The position numbers and the translations under genes were made by a program. The notes below the pieces were generated by a model. That model was not told the DNA's origin, did not search any database, and saw only the letters and a program-made list of their open reading frames with translations. This document shows, in pieces, positions 25,087 through 36,872 of a DNA stretch of 64,000 bases (positions are counted from its first letter, which is position 1; each line of letters starts with the position of its first letter). Location: assembly GCF_937616625.2 (NCBI RefSeq), contig NC_065576.1:34684628-34748627 (forward strand). The letters are read 5' to 3'. This DNA is from Mercurialis annua. Lineage: Eukaryota; Streptophyta; Magnoliopsida; Malpighiales; Euphorbiaceae.

Positions 25087-25632
25087 TAGGGCTGTCAATT
25101 CGTGTCACCGTGTCATAAACGTGAATAGATAAATTTTCTCAACCCGACCAGTTTACCTGATCGTGTCAAAATGTCAAAGCCGAACCCGACCCGTTTATTA
25201 AACGGGTTAACACGTGTTGAACTGTTTAACCCATTTATCAAAATAGGTCATAACAGATCACATGTTTATCCTGTTTAACACGTTTATTAATAACCCATTT
25301 ATATATTTTATAATTAAATGAGCATAATTAAATAACAAAACTTCAAAATAAAAGTAAATTTACAACAAACAACAATTAATAAATTATATCCATTATATGA
25401 GTATATTTGATCACATATGATAATTTAATTAATAAATAGATTTAAACGTGTCTTAACGTGTCTTAAACGAGTTAGGCGGGTTTAACCTGTTTAACCCGCT
25501 ATTTAACCGTGCTATAAACGGGATGACCCATTTATGATCCAAATCCATATAAGCTCAATCTGAACCCGCTTAACTTCGTGTCGTGTTGTGTCGTGTCGTA
25601 TTAACGGGTCGTGTAGGAAATTGCCAATCCTA
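25087..25632. mobile_element. hAT-type MITE
   Basis: The ends are TAGGGCTGTCAAT and ATTGCCAATCCTA, an imperfect inverted pair. The flanks carry a perfect 8-bp TSD, GTGATAAG (25079-25086 and 25633-25640), diagnostic of the hAT superfamily. It is 546 bp, rich in AACGGGT and AACACGT words, and non-coding. Confidence 0.88.
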
Positions 25633-25640
25633 GTGATAAG

Positions 25641-26783
25641 CGAGTTATAAATTGAAGATCACCATCTCACTACTCTTAAAATCAAAACGACGGGGAAGAA
25701 ACAAAAAAAAAGATCAAACCCTAGAGAGAAGCGAGAGTTATACTTTGTTTTAAGATAAACATCCAAATTTATATATTCAATTTCTATATTCAATTTTATT
25801 ATAATAAAAATAATTTCTTAAATCACCTGATTAACACCCACCCATTTACCATAACTACCATCATCATTTACCACTTGAGTTATGGAGAGAGCATTATAAC
25901 CTAGCGCAATTATCCCTTTTCTCTGGAATTTCTCCTTCCTAAGGAAAAGATTGAAGTAGGAGTTAATACCGCCAATTAGTCTTTCATTCTGATTTTGAAC
26001 TCTTCAACCTTCTCTTAAAACTTTGAAACCACTCTATTAAGTTTCAATGAATCATAAGCGATCATGTGCAATTACCTTCTTTAACTCGATTGGTAAAGGC
26101 CGCAATTTCTGACTCATTTTACGAAGGATTAGAGTCAGGGCCAGACCATTTCCTTTTTCCTTTCCAAAAAGTGTGCAATTGCTAACTCGCACATTCAAAC
26201 TTTTAGCCTTAAACACTTTAGGAGAGGGCAATGGCAATCAAGAAATTACCGTAGAGCGATGCTCGAAATCGATCATGTTGGTTTTTTCCAGTAGCCATTC
26301 TCAGCGGAAGTACGAACATGGTAAACAGAAAAAACTGGCTATTGACTACTATCCGACTCTCAATAATAGAAAGTATCCGACTAGGGGCCAAGTCCCTCGG
26401 CTCAACCCCTTCTTGAGAAGAACCGTAGAACGACAAAAATGATCTCTAGCCCCCGCTATTTTTTCACAAAACTAATGAAAGACTGTGGAGCAAGTAACGT
26501 TTAATATGTTTAGCCTGAGTGGAGGGTAATCTTATAAGTGTTTCACGAACGAGCAGTGAACAGGAGTGGGCCTGCAAAATGGAATGGATTGAATCAAAAC
26601 TGCTAATTAAAAGATCGGCATAAATGAGAAGGGATAATCAGAATCTTAAACAAGTGACCAGGAAGGCTTTACCACCACTGGAAAACTCAACTAATACCTG
26701 AAAAGAGCTCTTGCGAACTCCGACTTAAAAACCTTTGTACTACTCAGTATAGTCCATTAGAGTGTTTGAAATCCCTCCTTATA
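25641..26783. other. Unassigned segment with a GC-richer block; possible organellar insertion
   Basis: From about 25860 to 26770 the base composition becomes more even than its neighbours, and runs of A and T are few. Frames of 61-89 residues occur on both strands over 26052-26442 without a recognised product. The texture recalls plant mitochondrial intergenic DNA, which would make it a nuclear copy of organelle DNA, but I recognise no specific organellar gene. No transposon ends are visible. Confidence 0.3.
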
Positions 26784-27518
26784 GAGAAAATTAGGAAAAA
26801 TACTATATTTTTTAAAATAGCAATTTTTATCTCAATAAGGAAAAGATAGAGAAAATACCTCATTTATTTAGCACTTTTATTTTTTTTACTCTAAGGTCTT
26901 TTTATTATAATAATACTTATTTTTATTATTTTTTACTTTTTACTCTAATATATGTATCTTTTTTTAGATTTTTCTTTTTTTTTTCTCTCTTTCTCTTTCT
27001 TCTCCTTCTCCATTTTATTTTTCCTCTTCATTTATTTTTTTTCTTCTTTATCAATCCACCGCCGTTCCTTCAACGATCCGCCATTTTTCTGCCATTGCTC
27101 CGCTGTCGCCCCGTCTTCGCTTCTCCTTTGCTCCGCCGTCGATTCGCTGTTCTTCCATATTTAATTTTACCAATTTTTTAGTTCGTGCTGATTATTACGA
27201 TTTATTTTAAGTCTTAGACCTAAAAAAGTAATTCTTGAATTTTTTTCAGTTTAAGATCTAAAAAACTGCATTAAAAACGATTTTCAGCAGAAAACAGTGT
27301 GTGATTATCATATCGGTATCACTATGACGTTATTATATAAGTATCATAACACTGTAGAAAAAAACAAATTTCTGTCAAAAGAAGTGCTTGATTATCATTT
27401 CGGTATCATTAACGTTAACATGTCTGTATGATAATTATCATATCAATATCATAACATTATACGATTATAATAATAGCGTGACACAGTTATGATGATAGTG
27501 TGATACTGTTATGATAAT

Positions 27519-27984
27519 CAGGACCGGCCTTAGATAAAATGAGGCTCTAAGTGATACTTTTAGCATTTTCTAGAAATATGCTCGCTTTATTTTTTCACAA
27601 AAATTCACTCTTTTTCCTTAAAACATATGTTTCAATAATATCATTAGTAGATTTTTATTAGATCGTTAATAGATTTTTCATAAATGTTTAATACATTTCT
27701 TAAAAAGTGTTTCTTTTTACAAAATTAAAAGAAAATATTTTTGTCTAAAAAATATATTTTTTTATTAAATAAATGAATAAAGAGAGATTAGTCCTATACT
27801 ATTAAAATATATAAATCATATATAATTAGCATTTAACACACTAATTATAAAATAGAACTAATTAATTTTTTTTAAATAAAAATTACAACACTTATTTCTA
27901 AAAAGTCCATAGATATGGGACCCTAATTATGAAGATATCAAATTTATTTTTAAAATAAAATCTCCATCAGCTATGACTAAAAAC

Positions 27985-28082
<98 letters not shown>

Positions 28083-28169
28083 ATTTAAAGGATCCCATCT
28101 AAATTGGGGCCCTTGAAGACTTGAGGCCCTAGGCATAGGCCTTAGTGGTCTATTCTAAGGCCGGGCCTG
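27519..28169. mobile_element. hAT-type non-autonomous element nested in the MULE
   Basis: The ends are CAGGACCGGCCTTAGA and TCTAAGGCCGGGCCTG, inverted relative to each other. A perfect 8-bp TSD, ATGATAAT, flanks it (27511-27518 and 28170-28177). It is 651 bp, including a (TA)n run at 27988-28079. The TSD is itself one of the repeated words of the host MULE. Confidence 0.85.
27988..28079. repeat. (TA)n microsatellite
   Basis: An uninterrupted TA run of about 92 bases inside the nested hAT element. Confidence 0.95.
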
Positions 28170-28670
28170 ATGATAATAGATAAATAAAGTTATGATAACA
28201 GTATGATAATAGTACGATAAATTTTATAATAACAATATAACACCATTTGATAATAATATGATAAGGTTATGATAAAATATTATGATATAGTTATGATAAC
28301 GTACGTTATGATAATGTTATAATAATATATACTATTATAGTATGTCATGATAATATTATAATATATTTATAATACTATTATAATAAAGTATATTATGATA
28401 ATGTTTATAAAAACAGGTTATGATAATATTATGATTATGTTAAAGATAATAGTATGATAAAGAAAAATAGTTTTAACAGAAAAATTATGATACCGAGATA
28501 ATAATGTCATTGGCAGTTATATTATAATAGAGTAAAATCATAATTATTTTACTACGTAAAGTAAATATATAAAATCTAAAAAAATATGAGATATTTTTTA
28601 TAAATTTTCCTTATCGAAGAAAAAGTATAAATTTATTTATTTTTTAAGTAAATATATAAATCTTTTTTTT

Positions 28671-29246
28671 TATATTGCCACAAAGGCACAACTATTGCCT
28701 CTTCTTAACACTGCTCAAAACCACTACCACCAAGGCGAGGTTTTAATATTTTGGTGATTCAAACAATAGAGTATAAAAGGAATTAAACTGAAAAGATAGG
28801 ACTGGAATTCCCTCAAGTTTAAATGAATTTGAGAGGGTCATGTTTACGATTTACACCGTTCATTTTATAATGAATGGTATAAATTAATTTGATTAAAATT
28901 GTATTTTTTTTATCTACACCATTTATTTAATAATGAACAGTGTAAATCTTGAATATGATCCTTAGTCCGAAAAATATGATGTGATTCAAACAAGAAAGAC
29001 TTTTTTTCTTAAGGGTGCATTTATTTGTCATAAAGTGATGCAAAGATGTCCTTTCTGTATTCTATTATCTGGCGTACTCCAACTTGAAAGCTCCTAATCA
29101 GAATTGCAAATTAATGAGATTTTTAAAAATCTGCTCTTTGTTTTAAAAGGACTTGATTGAAGTCAGCTAAAACAAGACTTTTTTTACACTAAACATGTCA
29201 TTTACACAAATTATTCCTAGAATTACGACCTTAAGTTTCCTTTTGG
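28671..29246. other. No gene; contains a small palindromic MITE-like unit
   Basis: At 28833-28964 a unit of about 130 bp folds on itself. GATTTACACCGTTCATT on the left pairs with AATGAACAGTGTAAATC on the right, and GGGTCAT pairs with ATGATCC. I could not identify a TSD. The rest of the stretch shows no frame. Confidence 0.5.
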
Positions 29247-29651
29247 CCTAGTTACTTAAAAAAAAACTCCACCTTATTTTTCTTCCGTTTATATTCTGAA
29301 CTTGTAAAAAAGTAATTTGTACCCAATTTTAACTTTTTAGGTTTCATCTTTACACAATGCAAAAATATAATTGACAATTTAATGAATTAAAAGATGAAAA
29401 AATTAAAAACAATTAAAATAAAAGGTTATATCATATGTCTAATTAGTATATAAACATATTCATAAAAAAAGTATATAAACATAAATTAAAAGATTATTTT
29501 AAACTTTTTTTCAAGTGAAAAGAGGCAATTTTAGTATTTTTGGGTAGAGATGAAACCTAAAAACCCAAAATTGGGTACAAATGACTATTTTATAAAGTCA
29601 GGGTATAAACGAAAAAAAAGTTTAAGGTGAGAATTTTTTTAAGTAATTAAG
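29247..29651. mobile_element. MITE-like element with long inverted ends
   Basis: The first and last 100 bp or so are inverted copies. TTGTACCCAATTTTAACTTT and TTTAGGTTTCATC on the left have inverse counterparts on the right, and both tips read near TTACTTAAAAA. The centre is AT-rich and non-coding. The TSD is unclear. Confidence 0.6.
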
Positions 29652-29785
29652 TCTTTTCTTTTTGACAAATACAATGTTAATTTTTTATATATATATTTTT
29701 ATACTTTCTCTTTTATCAAAATACGTACTCTCGATCTTTCTTATTTTCTTTCTAAACTCAAACTCAAATTCAAAGCCTTCTTTCA

Positions 29786-30143
29786 ATGTTTTCATCGTTA
29801 CTCGCCGTCGTCGAACCTGCCGTCGTACGTGAAAAGATGGCCGCCGTTTCTAGAAGATCTGCAGATTCAAATCAGAGTACTGATGGCCGGCGCCGCGCCG
29901 GCTCTCTTTTTGCTGGACATAAAATGCTATGACCTAATTATTTGGAGAGAAAGGAGCAAAATCACTAGAAAGGAATGAATTAACAGCAGAAGATGGGAAG
30001 GACTCTTACAGCGTCGATGCTTTGTCGGAGGAGGTAGATCTGGACACTTCACCTTGCGAGGATCTTTTATCTAACACATTGAACCTTTCGCTTGTCTTGG
30101 ATTCATTTTCTGCTGGTGCTTTAGGTCATCCAATATATCCATA
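29786..30143 (+). pseudogene. Decayed coding fragment of unknown family
   Basis: Two open stretches in different frames follow each other. The first starts at ATG 29786 and ends at TGA 29930-29932 (48 residues). It is arginine- and serine-rich, with GRRRAGSLFAGHKML at its end. The second is open from 29938 to TAG 30143. It is acidic and protein-like in composition (DALSEEVDLDTSPCEDLL, then LSLVLDSFSAGALGHP). GC content is clearly above the neighbours. The arrangement fits one reading frame broken by a frameshift, or two exons, but I cannot name the parent gene. It may be a fragment captured by a transposon. Confidence 0.35.
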
Positions 30144-30230
30144 GAGGTTTCTAATGGTGTGTTGTTTAATCCATTTCTTGTTTTTCTTTGTGAACGATGG
30201 TGTTGATGTAATGATTAGAATTATTTTTAT

Positions 30231-30570
30231 TTTGTGTTGCACAGCATGTTGCACTTTAGGTGTTTGAATAAATGCTTGTGAGAATTGTAAAATTTTCGGG
30301 TGTTGGTAACCTGTAATTTTTATTTTGAATATATCATTAATAAAATCGTTAGTAAACAGTTGCTGAATTTTATGTTTGTGGATAGATTTTTTTGTGTTGC
30401 ACAGCATGTTGCACTCTAGGTGTTTGAAGAAATGCATGTGAAAATTATAATATTTTTGAGTGTTGGGTACCAATGGTTAACATTGGGTAAACCGTTAGGT
30501 AACCTGTAACTTTTATTTTAAATATATCATTAATAAAATCGTTAGTAAATAGTTGCTGAATTTTATGTTT
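30231..30570. repeat. Direct duplication, unit about 160-180 bp
   Basis: TTTGTGTTGCACAGCATGTT starts at 30231 and again at 30391. Both copies continue in parallel through GTAACCTGTAA, ATATCATTAATAAAATCG and GCTGAATTTTATGTTTG. The 115-residue minus-strand frame across it (30126-30473) shows the same internal repeat and has no domain, so I do not call it a gene. Confidence 0.8.
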
Positions 30571-31780
30571 GTTGCTAGTTAACTAATGGTGTACTAATGG
30601 TACACCAATGACCTTATTTTTAATACCTTTGTTGGTTAACTAATGGTTAATCAATAATTTTAGATTTTAAAAAATACGATTTAGTATACCGCTGGATAAC
30701 TATAATCGTATACCGCTGGATAACTATAATCGTATTCCTGATATTTAAAAAAAATGAGAATAACAAAAGTCATTTTTGCAAAAAAAAAAATACAGATCGT
30801 ATTTATCAAAAAAAAATTGAAATAGCATTTTTAAGAATATTTCATCTTTTTTTGGTATTTATTTAAAAAGCCCCTAAAACAATAGAGAAAATTTCACCAT
30901 ATATCCTAAATTCTGAAAAGTTTATGTTAGTGACCCAACATAATTTTTTTAGCTGAAATCTCTTTTTTTAAATTATTCATTTTTAGCTCTACACCTTTCA
31001 TTTGCAAGTTACTAAATTGTCCCTGTTCTATAATTATTATTGTGTACTTCATATACCCAATTCCCCCCCCCCTCACTATTTTCATTATTCTCTAAAGGTT
31101 GTTGGAGGTAGGATCAACGGTGGTTGGAGATCAGACTACGGTGGTCGGAGTCAAAAAGGAAAGCTACAAATCTTGTTGTCTTTTAAAAAAATTAACAGAT
31201 CTGAACGGTGATTCATTCTCCGATCAATGAAAATTTTAGGATGGATGATGTTGTCTATTTTAATTGCGGCGATGATGAGCTGATAAAGAAGAAAGGGATT
31301 TTGTAATTCAAAGGCTGGGTCGAGAATCTCTGCCGCGAACTTGTCCCACGACCTGCTTCTCACCCTATGTAATATCTCCGCTATAGTAATTGTAGTGGTC
31401 ATTTTGAAGCTTATGGTTGCTGTAATTTTAGTAGCAAATTTCTATATTTCTGCATTTCATAGTGAATCCATTGGCATGTCTTTTCAATTCAAATGTTTCC
31501 ACTTTTATAGCTTTCTAATTTTATTTTTAATTTGAATATGTTTAATGTTAAATCAATTTCATTTTTCTTTTTGTTTTGGTAGCCTTAAATTGAATTATAT
31601 CAATGGTTTGTTTCACTGGAAAAGAAAAAGAGTAGAGGTTGAGGATGATGTAAAAAATATCATTTTAATTCTGATGATGTTAAATTGATATTTTGACCAT
31701 TATTAAAAAAAGTTACATTTTTATCATATTTCATATCATTATATTTTTTAATTTTTTATTTGGTATAAATATTGAATAAA
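30571..31780. other. No supported gene
   Basis: AT-rich DNA with a GC-richer island at about 31080-31400. The island has opposing frames of 69, 83 and 64 residues. One plus-strand frame (from about 31280, with ILKLMVAVILVANFYI) is hydrophobic but matches nothing I know. A C10 run lies near 31065-31074. Confidence 0.4.
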
Positions 31781-31861
31781 TTAAATTTGATTTAAAATAT
31801 ATCATAAAGTTATAATCTTAAATGATATTTTATATGGAGAAAATTTTGAGATTTAATATAA

Positions 31862-33369
31862 GGCTTAATCACCAAAAAATGCCAAACCTATACGTCTTGT
31901 GTCAATTATAGTCAAACCTTTAAAAATCACCAGATTTAGCCAAATCTTATATGTTATATTTTTTTTAGCCATTTTTGAGTCGAACCGGTTTTTCCGACAC
32001 CATATCGTCCACGTCACCGCCAACTAAGCAATTAGCTTGCATGAAAGCTGAAATATTTAAAGAAGGTTTGGCTATAACTGGCAGAAAATGCATAGTTTTG
32101 GTATTTTTTGGTGAATAAAACTAATTTTAAAATTAAATAATTAAATAATTAATTATATCACAATAAAATTCATATATATTTAAAAAATAATATTTTTATT
32201 TAACGCTAATTAAAATTAATCTATTTTTTTAATAAATTTTAATTAATTCTAATAAATATTTTTTACATATTTGATGGATATATAATTAATTTAAATTCTA
32301 TTAAAAACAAAAAATGTCATATTCATCTTAATTTGTTTTTTAAATTTCAGTCGTCGATTCGTTGACACCGCCGCCATTTGAGACCCAATTGTTCGTCTTC
32401 TGACGAACAATCTGAGAGTAATATACACAACAAACATACAATAGTGTTCATAATTCAACTATACAGATATAAACATAAAAATAATCACTGGATAGACTGC
32501 TTATTTAAAGAACGAGTGTAATTTTTTTCCATTTGTTTTTCTTTAAAAAGTGAAGCTCATTGTGGTGTACTCAATATATATCATGATGTAACCCCAAGGC
32601 GTAGATGAGTTGGTAAGGCGCTCTTCTAGCTTAAGTGAGGTCGCGGGTTCGAACCGTACTCATGTATGCAGCCGTTTAAAACTTGGGGCCAGAGTTTGCC
32701 TCCCGCAAGGGACCTACACAGCTCGAATGGGGATCAGTCTGAATGTGGAAGGCTTAAAGGTGTCGTCTCATAGTTGAGACCCGTTCAGGAAACCTTATGG
32801 ACCCTGTACCAAAAAAAAATATCATGATGTTTATAAGCATAAACGCATAAGTCATTTTACTCGGCATAGCAAAAAACTTACCTTAATTTACACATAACTA
32901 TTTTATTTATTACATAAACCTATTCATAACAAGATCTCGACAACATTAAAAATAATAAATCAAGTTTAAAATCATCATGAACATTAAACACTTTCACCAA
33001 ATTTAATTCAACATTAATTAATTATCTTTAAATATATATAAATTTTATAAATGATATAATTAATTTACTAAATATTAAATTTAAAAATTGGTTTGAATTT
33101 AAAATTAGGTTTATTCACCTAAAAGTACCAAAACTATTTCTTTTGTGTCAGTTATAGCCAAACCTTATTTAAATATTTCAGCTGTCATGTCAGCCAATTG
33201 CTTAGTTGGTGGTGACGTGGACAACACGGTGTCAGAAAAACCGATTCGATTCAAAAATGGCTAAAAAAGAAACAGAACATATAAGGTTTGGCTAAATCTG
33301 GTGATTTTTAAAGGTTTGGCTATAATTGACACAAAACGTATAGGTTTGGCATTTTTTAGTGATTTAGCC
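31862..33369. mobile_element. Non-autonomous MULE, copy 2
   Basis: The ends are GGCTTAATCACCAAAAAATG and TTTTTTAGTGATTTAGCC, with long inverted repeats and a perfect 9-bp TSD, TTAATATAA (31853-31861 and 33370-33378). It is the same family as 1290-2931. A SINE sits inside it. It lacks the Stowaway MITE of copy 1 and some adjacent AT-rich sequence. No transposase is present. Confidence 0.88.
32590..32818 (+). mobile_element. tRNA-derived SINE with 12-bp TSD
   Basis: The 5' part has polymerase III promoter-like boxes: a GTAGATGAGTTGG A-box-like stretch and GGTTCGAACC, a good B box. A tRNA-unrelated body follows, ending in a short A tract after CCCTGTACC. The 12-bp TSD, ATATCATGATGT, is perfect (32578-32589 and 32819-32830). 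MULE copy 1 has the uninterrupted target near 2008-2022, which confirms the insertion. Confidence 0.9.
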
Positions 33370-33666
33370 TTAATATAATATACAAATTGAATATCTCTTG
33401 TTAGGTAAAATGTATTTGGTAGTTTATAAAACCGAAAATCAACCTGATGTTAACCGGATGTGAACCTATATCAGCTGAACTATCTTAAGTTTATTTTTGA
33501 TAAAATTTGTCTTACTGCTCTTTACAATCTTAAATGATATTTTATATAGAGAGATTTTTGAGATTTAGTGTACTCACAAATTGAATATCTCTTTTAAATA
33601 AAATATATTTAACAGTTCATAAAACCGAATATGAAACTGATGTGAACCTATATTAACTGAACTATC

Positions 33667-36402
33667 TGTCACGACCCGAATTCCACCCTAATCCAAGTCA
33701 CGACCGGCGCTAGGGAATGGGAATGGTTGTTCCGAAACTCATAGCAAGCCTAAAACCTCTAGAAATTTTTCGCAAATATTATCAGAAGATCGTAACTCGC
33801 GTACAATCCGTTTTCAGAAAATACTGTTAAAACTTATCTCATTTAACGTAACACGATTTCTGAAAATATACATATAAGAGAAATCTGGTTTCAGAAATAC
33901 TGGTTGGATAACCTCGTTATCTCAACCCTCGCTTCCTTCTGAAAACCTGGCGTATAGGCATTGGAAAGCCAGGGACTTATCTTTTGCTTGCCTCAACACA
34001 TAGGCATCCCCGTTTCCAATCATGCGCCACTGTTAATATGTTTAATAAAATAAAGCGGACACCTCTGCGTCTCGCAACGGCGGTATTAAACATATTAATA
34101 TACACAGCGGACCGGTGACACGTAGACGGCGTATATTAAACATACTGTTTTTGACCTTCACAAAAACACACGAGGCCGACTCGGTAACTAGATACAATAT
34201 ACCACTAAGCAGCCACCCAGAAGGTATACACATGCACTAGATCCTATCAGAGTATCTAAACAGAGGACTAGTGACACGGCTGCTGGCATATTACACTTAT
34301 ACTATTGCAGCATACTAAGAGTACAAAATCCTATGTACATTACCAAAGAAGAGCTTTCCTCAAGAAGGGATGTGGAAGCTCGACTGACCTCAAAGCTCGT
34401 TTCCTGAAAAATGGGAAACAACAACGGGATCAGAAATATAAATATTTCTGAGGGAGTAGACAGTTTACAAATAAATACCAAAATCGCATAATATATATAA
34501 AACAGTTATATATATAAAATATTATTAATAAGTTGATCCATATGAAATCCTAGTCCACAATTGTCCTAACAGAAACACTCATATCACGAGCTTATAGACA
34601 ACAGAATAAAGACCGTGACCCTAGTCACTGCCGTCCACTTCTGTATCTCTGGTACCTGGACCGTAATCATGAAACTGCCATCGCGGTTTATCCCGCGACC
34701 GTAACTGTATTACTGATGTCTTAGGGTTTACCCGTGAAGTCAGGGCATTTACTTTCCCAATGACTTACACGACAGACGTACCTCTATACCTCGACAGAAG
34801 TACATCTAGAAATCGGTGTTGGTGATCATGCAACCCTATTGCCGCCCAATAGGTAGCTCGTTCCAATGGACCTCTCTTGGCTAGTTTATACTACTGCGAT
34901 TTATGGATTTAAAATAATTGAATACTGATATTCAAAAGTAAACACGTAAACTCACAGTACAGCTAAGTTACTACTTAGTACCGCCGTATGTGTGACAGAC
35001 TCCCTGGAGTCCTTGTTTGACTGCTGGACAGCTAGTCGGATCAAACATACAAAACACACAAGACAACACATCAATACTTGTTTCCGATATAAATATCTAG
35101 GTTCCGAAACCTAGGTTTAGACTAACATGTAACACTTAACACGTATGGTCTTTTTCTTTTTTAAAAACCATATAGATCGTTTTCACCTCGAGAAAAAGTT
35201 TTGACTTCTCTCTAGAAGGCGTTTTAGGTATAACAATACCTAATTAAAATCATTTACTAGTATCGACGTGATTGCTAAACAATTCACAGTCGCATACTAA
35301 TTATTAGGAACATCGTTTGCTAAATCTTTTAAACTGGTTAAACGTCGACTTTAACTCTTTTAAAGTCCTTTTTATACGTTTAACTTTACTTTTAAAAATC
35401 TCATTTTAAAATACCTAGGTTTAGATTTAAAAACATTTATTTAAAATGTTTTAGATTCGGTCGGAATACACGTCGAGTTACTAGGCGAAAACATCTCGGA
35501 ATCGCACCTCGAAAGTCCGCCGAAAAATTCCGGAAAAGTCCCTACGCGCACGTCCCGCTAAGTCACCGTGCGTCCGCACGTGGCCGGCTGTGCGTTCGCA
35601 CAGCCTCTGCTGTGCGGGCGCACAGCAGGCCAGCCCCGGGAAAATCGATCCCCGGGCATTCCGACGTGCTTTTAGCCTCGTTTTTCCACTCCTAACACGT
35701 ATACAAAATCCAATCTATCCAAATTCACATTCGGAATGTAAAAATAATAGGTATACGTTCGATTCGATACGGTAACCGTTTATAAACGAATATATATTCG
35801 AAATATATTAAAATATATTAAAATAAACGTTTAATACGGGATTAATATCTCGATTACTTGAGTAATCGTCGAAGAAATGGAGTTAGAATCGAGAAACGGA
35901 CGGATCGGCCGAAACCCTAATTCCTCGCGCTCTTCTTCAGAGAGCAGTAGCTCTCTTATCTTTCCAATTTTGGAAAGAATGGTTTCTGTAACCATTTCTT
36001 ATGCATTAGGCATATATATATATATATAGGTTGAGGTTATTTTATCACTTTAACTCAAATTCTTAAATAGTCGTCCGTAACTCAAACAGAAGTGGCTTTC
36101 GAATCAGTCCCGCTTGACTAAAAATTAATACGTCCAAATTTCATAAAACTTTGACGGTAGCTTCGTTAAATTATTTCGCGAATAATGACATCAAAATTAT
36201 TCGCTCGGGACTTATAAATTATTTTATTTGAATTTAAACTAACAAATAATACTTAATTAGTTTGTAACTAAAACTAATTAAAATAAAAAATCTAAGGATT
36301 AAAGGAAACATTCCTTCTTATCACCATTTCACCACCGCCTCACACTATCTTCTTATCATCTTATTATTCGTTTTTTTTAATTATTAATATATATAATATA
36401 TT

Positions 36403-36436
<34 letters not shown>

Positions 36437-36462
36437 CATAAAAATATATATATATATATAAG

Positions 36463-36495
<33 letters not shown>

Positions 36496-36872
36496 GTATA
36501 TATATATATATATATATATATTAACTTATATTCGTTAACTTATATTCGTTAATAACACGTCGAGACTTTTGAGTTTTGATATTTTAATTTCGGAATTTTA
36601 TATGAAACATTAAACTCTCCAATTAGAATGGTATATTGATATATTAATTATCAATATATTTTTATCTTACGACTCTAGTCGTATTTCTTGAATTATTAAT
36701 CCCGTTCATATCTATTTATTAAAATTTAAATTCCCGATTTAAATTTTACACTTCTATTATTACGATATATTTTTAGGGATACTTATAAATTAAATTTACG
36801 CTTAAATTTAATTTACCTATTCCCGACTAATAAAACCTTTACACGTGGCTTATAAAAATACGGGGTATTACA
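33667..36872 (-). mobile_element. Solo LTR of a Ty3/gypsy-type element, minus strand
   Basis: On the minus strand it begins TGTAATACCCCG and ends CGGGTCGTGACA, with a perfect 5-bp TSD, CTATC (33662-33666 and 36873-36877). It is about 3.2 kb with no interior. The CGGCGCTAGGGAATGGG and GCCCAATAGGTAGCTCG blocks match the other long LTRs. It carries three GC-rich palindromes at 35565-35625 and a TA-rich low-complexity tract at about 36380-36520. It split a unit of the tandem array. Confidence 0.9.
35565..35625. repeat. Three TGTGCG/CGCACA palindromes in the LTR
   Basis: CGTGCGTCCGCACG, GGCTGTGCGTTCGCACAGCC and TGCTGTGCGGGCGCACAGCA lie about 20 bp apart. They use the same core as the array at 23270-23460, in a related LTR of opposite orientation. 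Confidence 0.85.

Larger units (their letters stand above)
26784..28670. mobile_element. Foldback MULE, smaller copy, interrupted by a hAT element
   Basis: It starts GAGAAAATTAGGAAAAATAC and is homologous to the element at 49609-51936. Both have the same order: AT-rich terminus, pyrimidine-rich CTT tract, a GC-rich GCTCCGCCGTCG patch, ATTACGATTT, then dense TATGATAA words. The right terminus is diverged, so its limit is approximate. Without the nested hAT element (27519-28169) it is about 1.2 kb. The 70-residue frame at 26952-27164 is a translation of the CTT tract. Confidence 0.65.

Noticed and set aside
30126..30473. 115-residue minus-strand protein
   Set aside because: The protein repeat mirrors a direct DNA duplication, composition is low-complexity, and there is no family match.
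31151..31402. 83-residue minus-strand frame as an F-box-like or other gene
   Set aside because: Opposing frames are equally open over the same GC-richer island and no motif supports either.
32590..32818. Functional tRNA gene
   Set aside because: It has A- and B-box-like sequences but no full cloverleaf. It continues into an unrelated body with an A tail and a 12-bp TSD, so it is a SINE.
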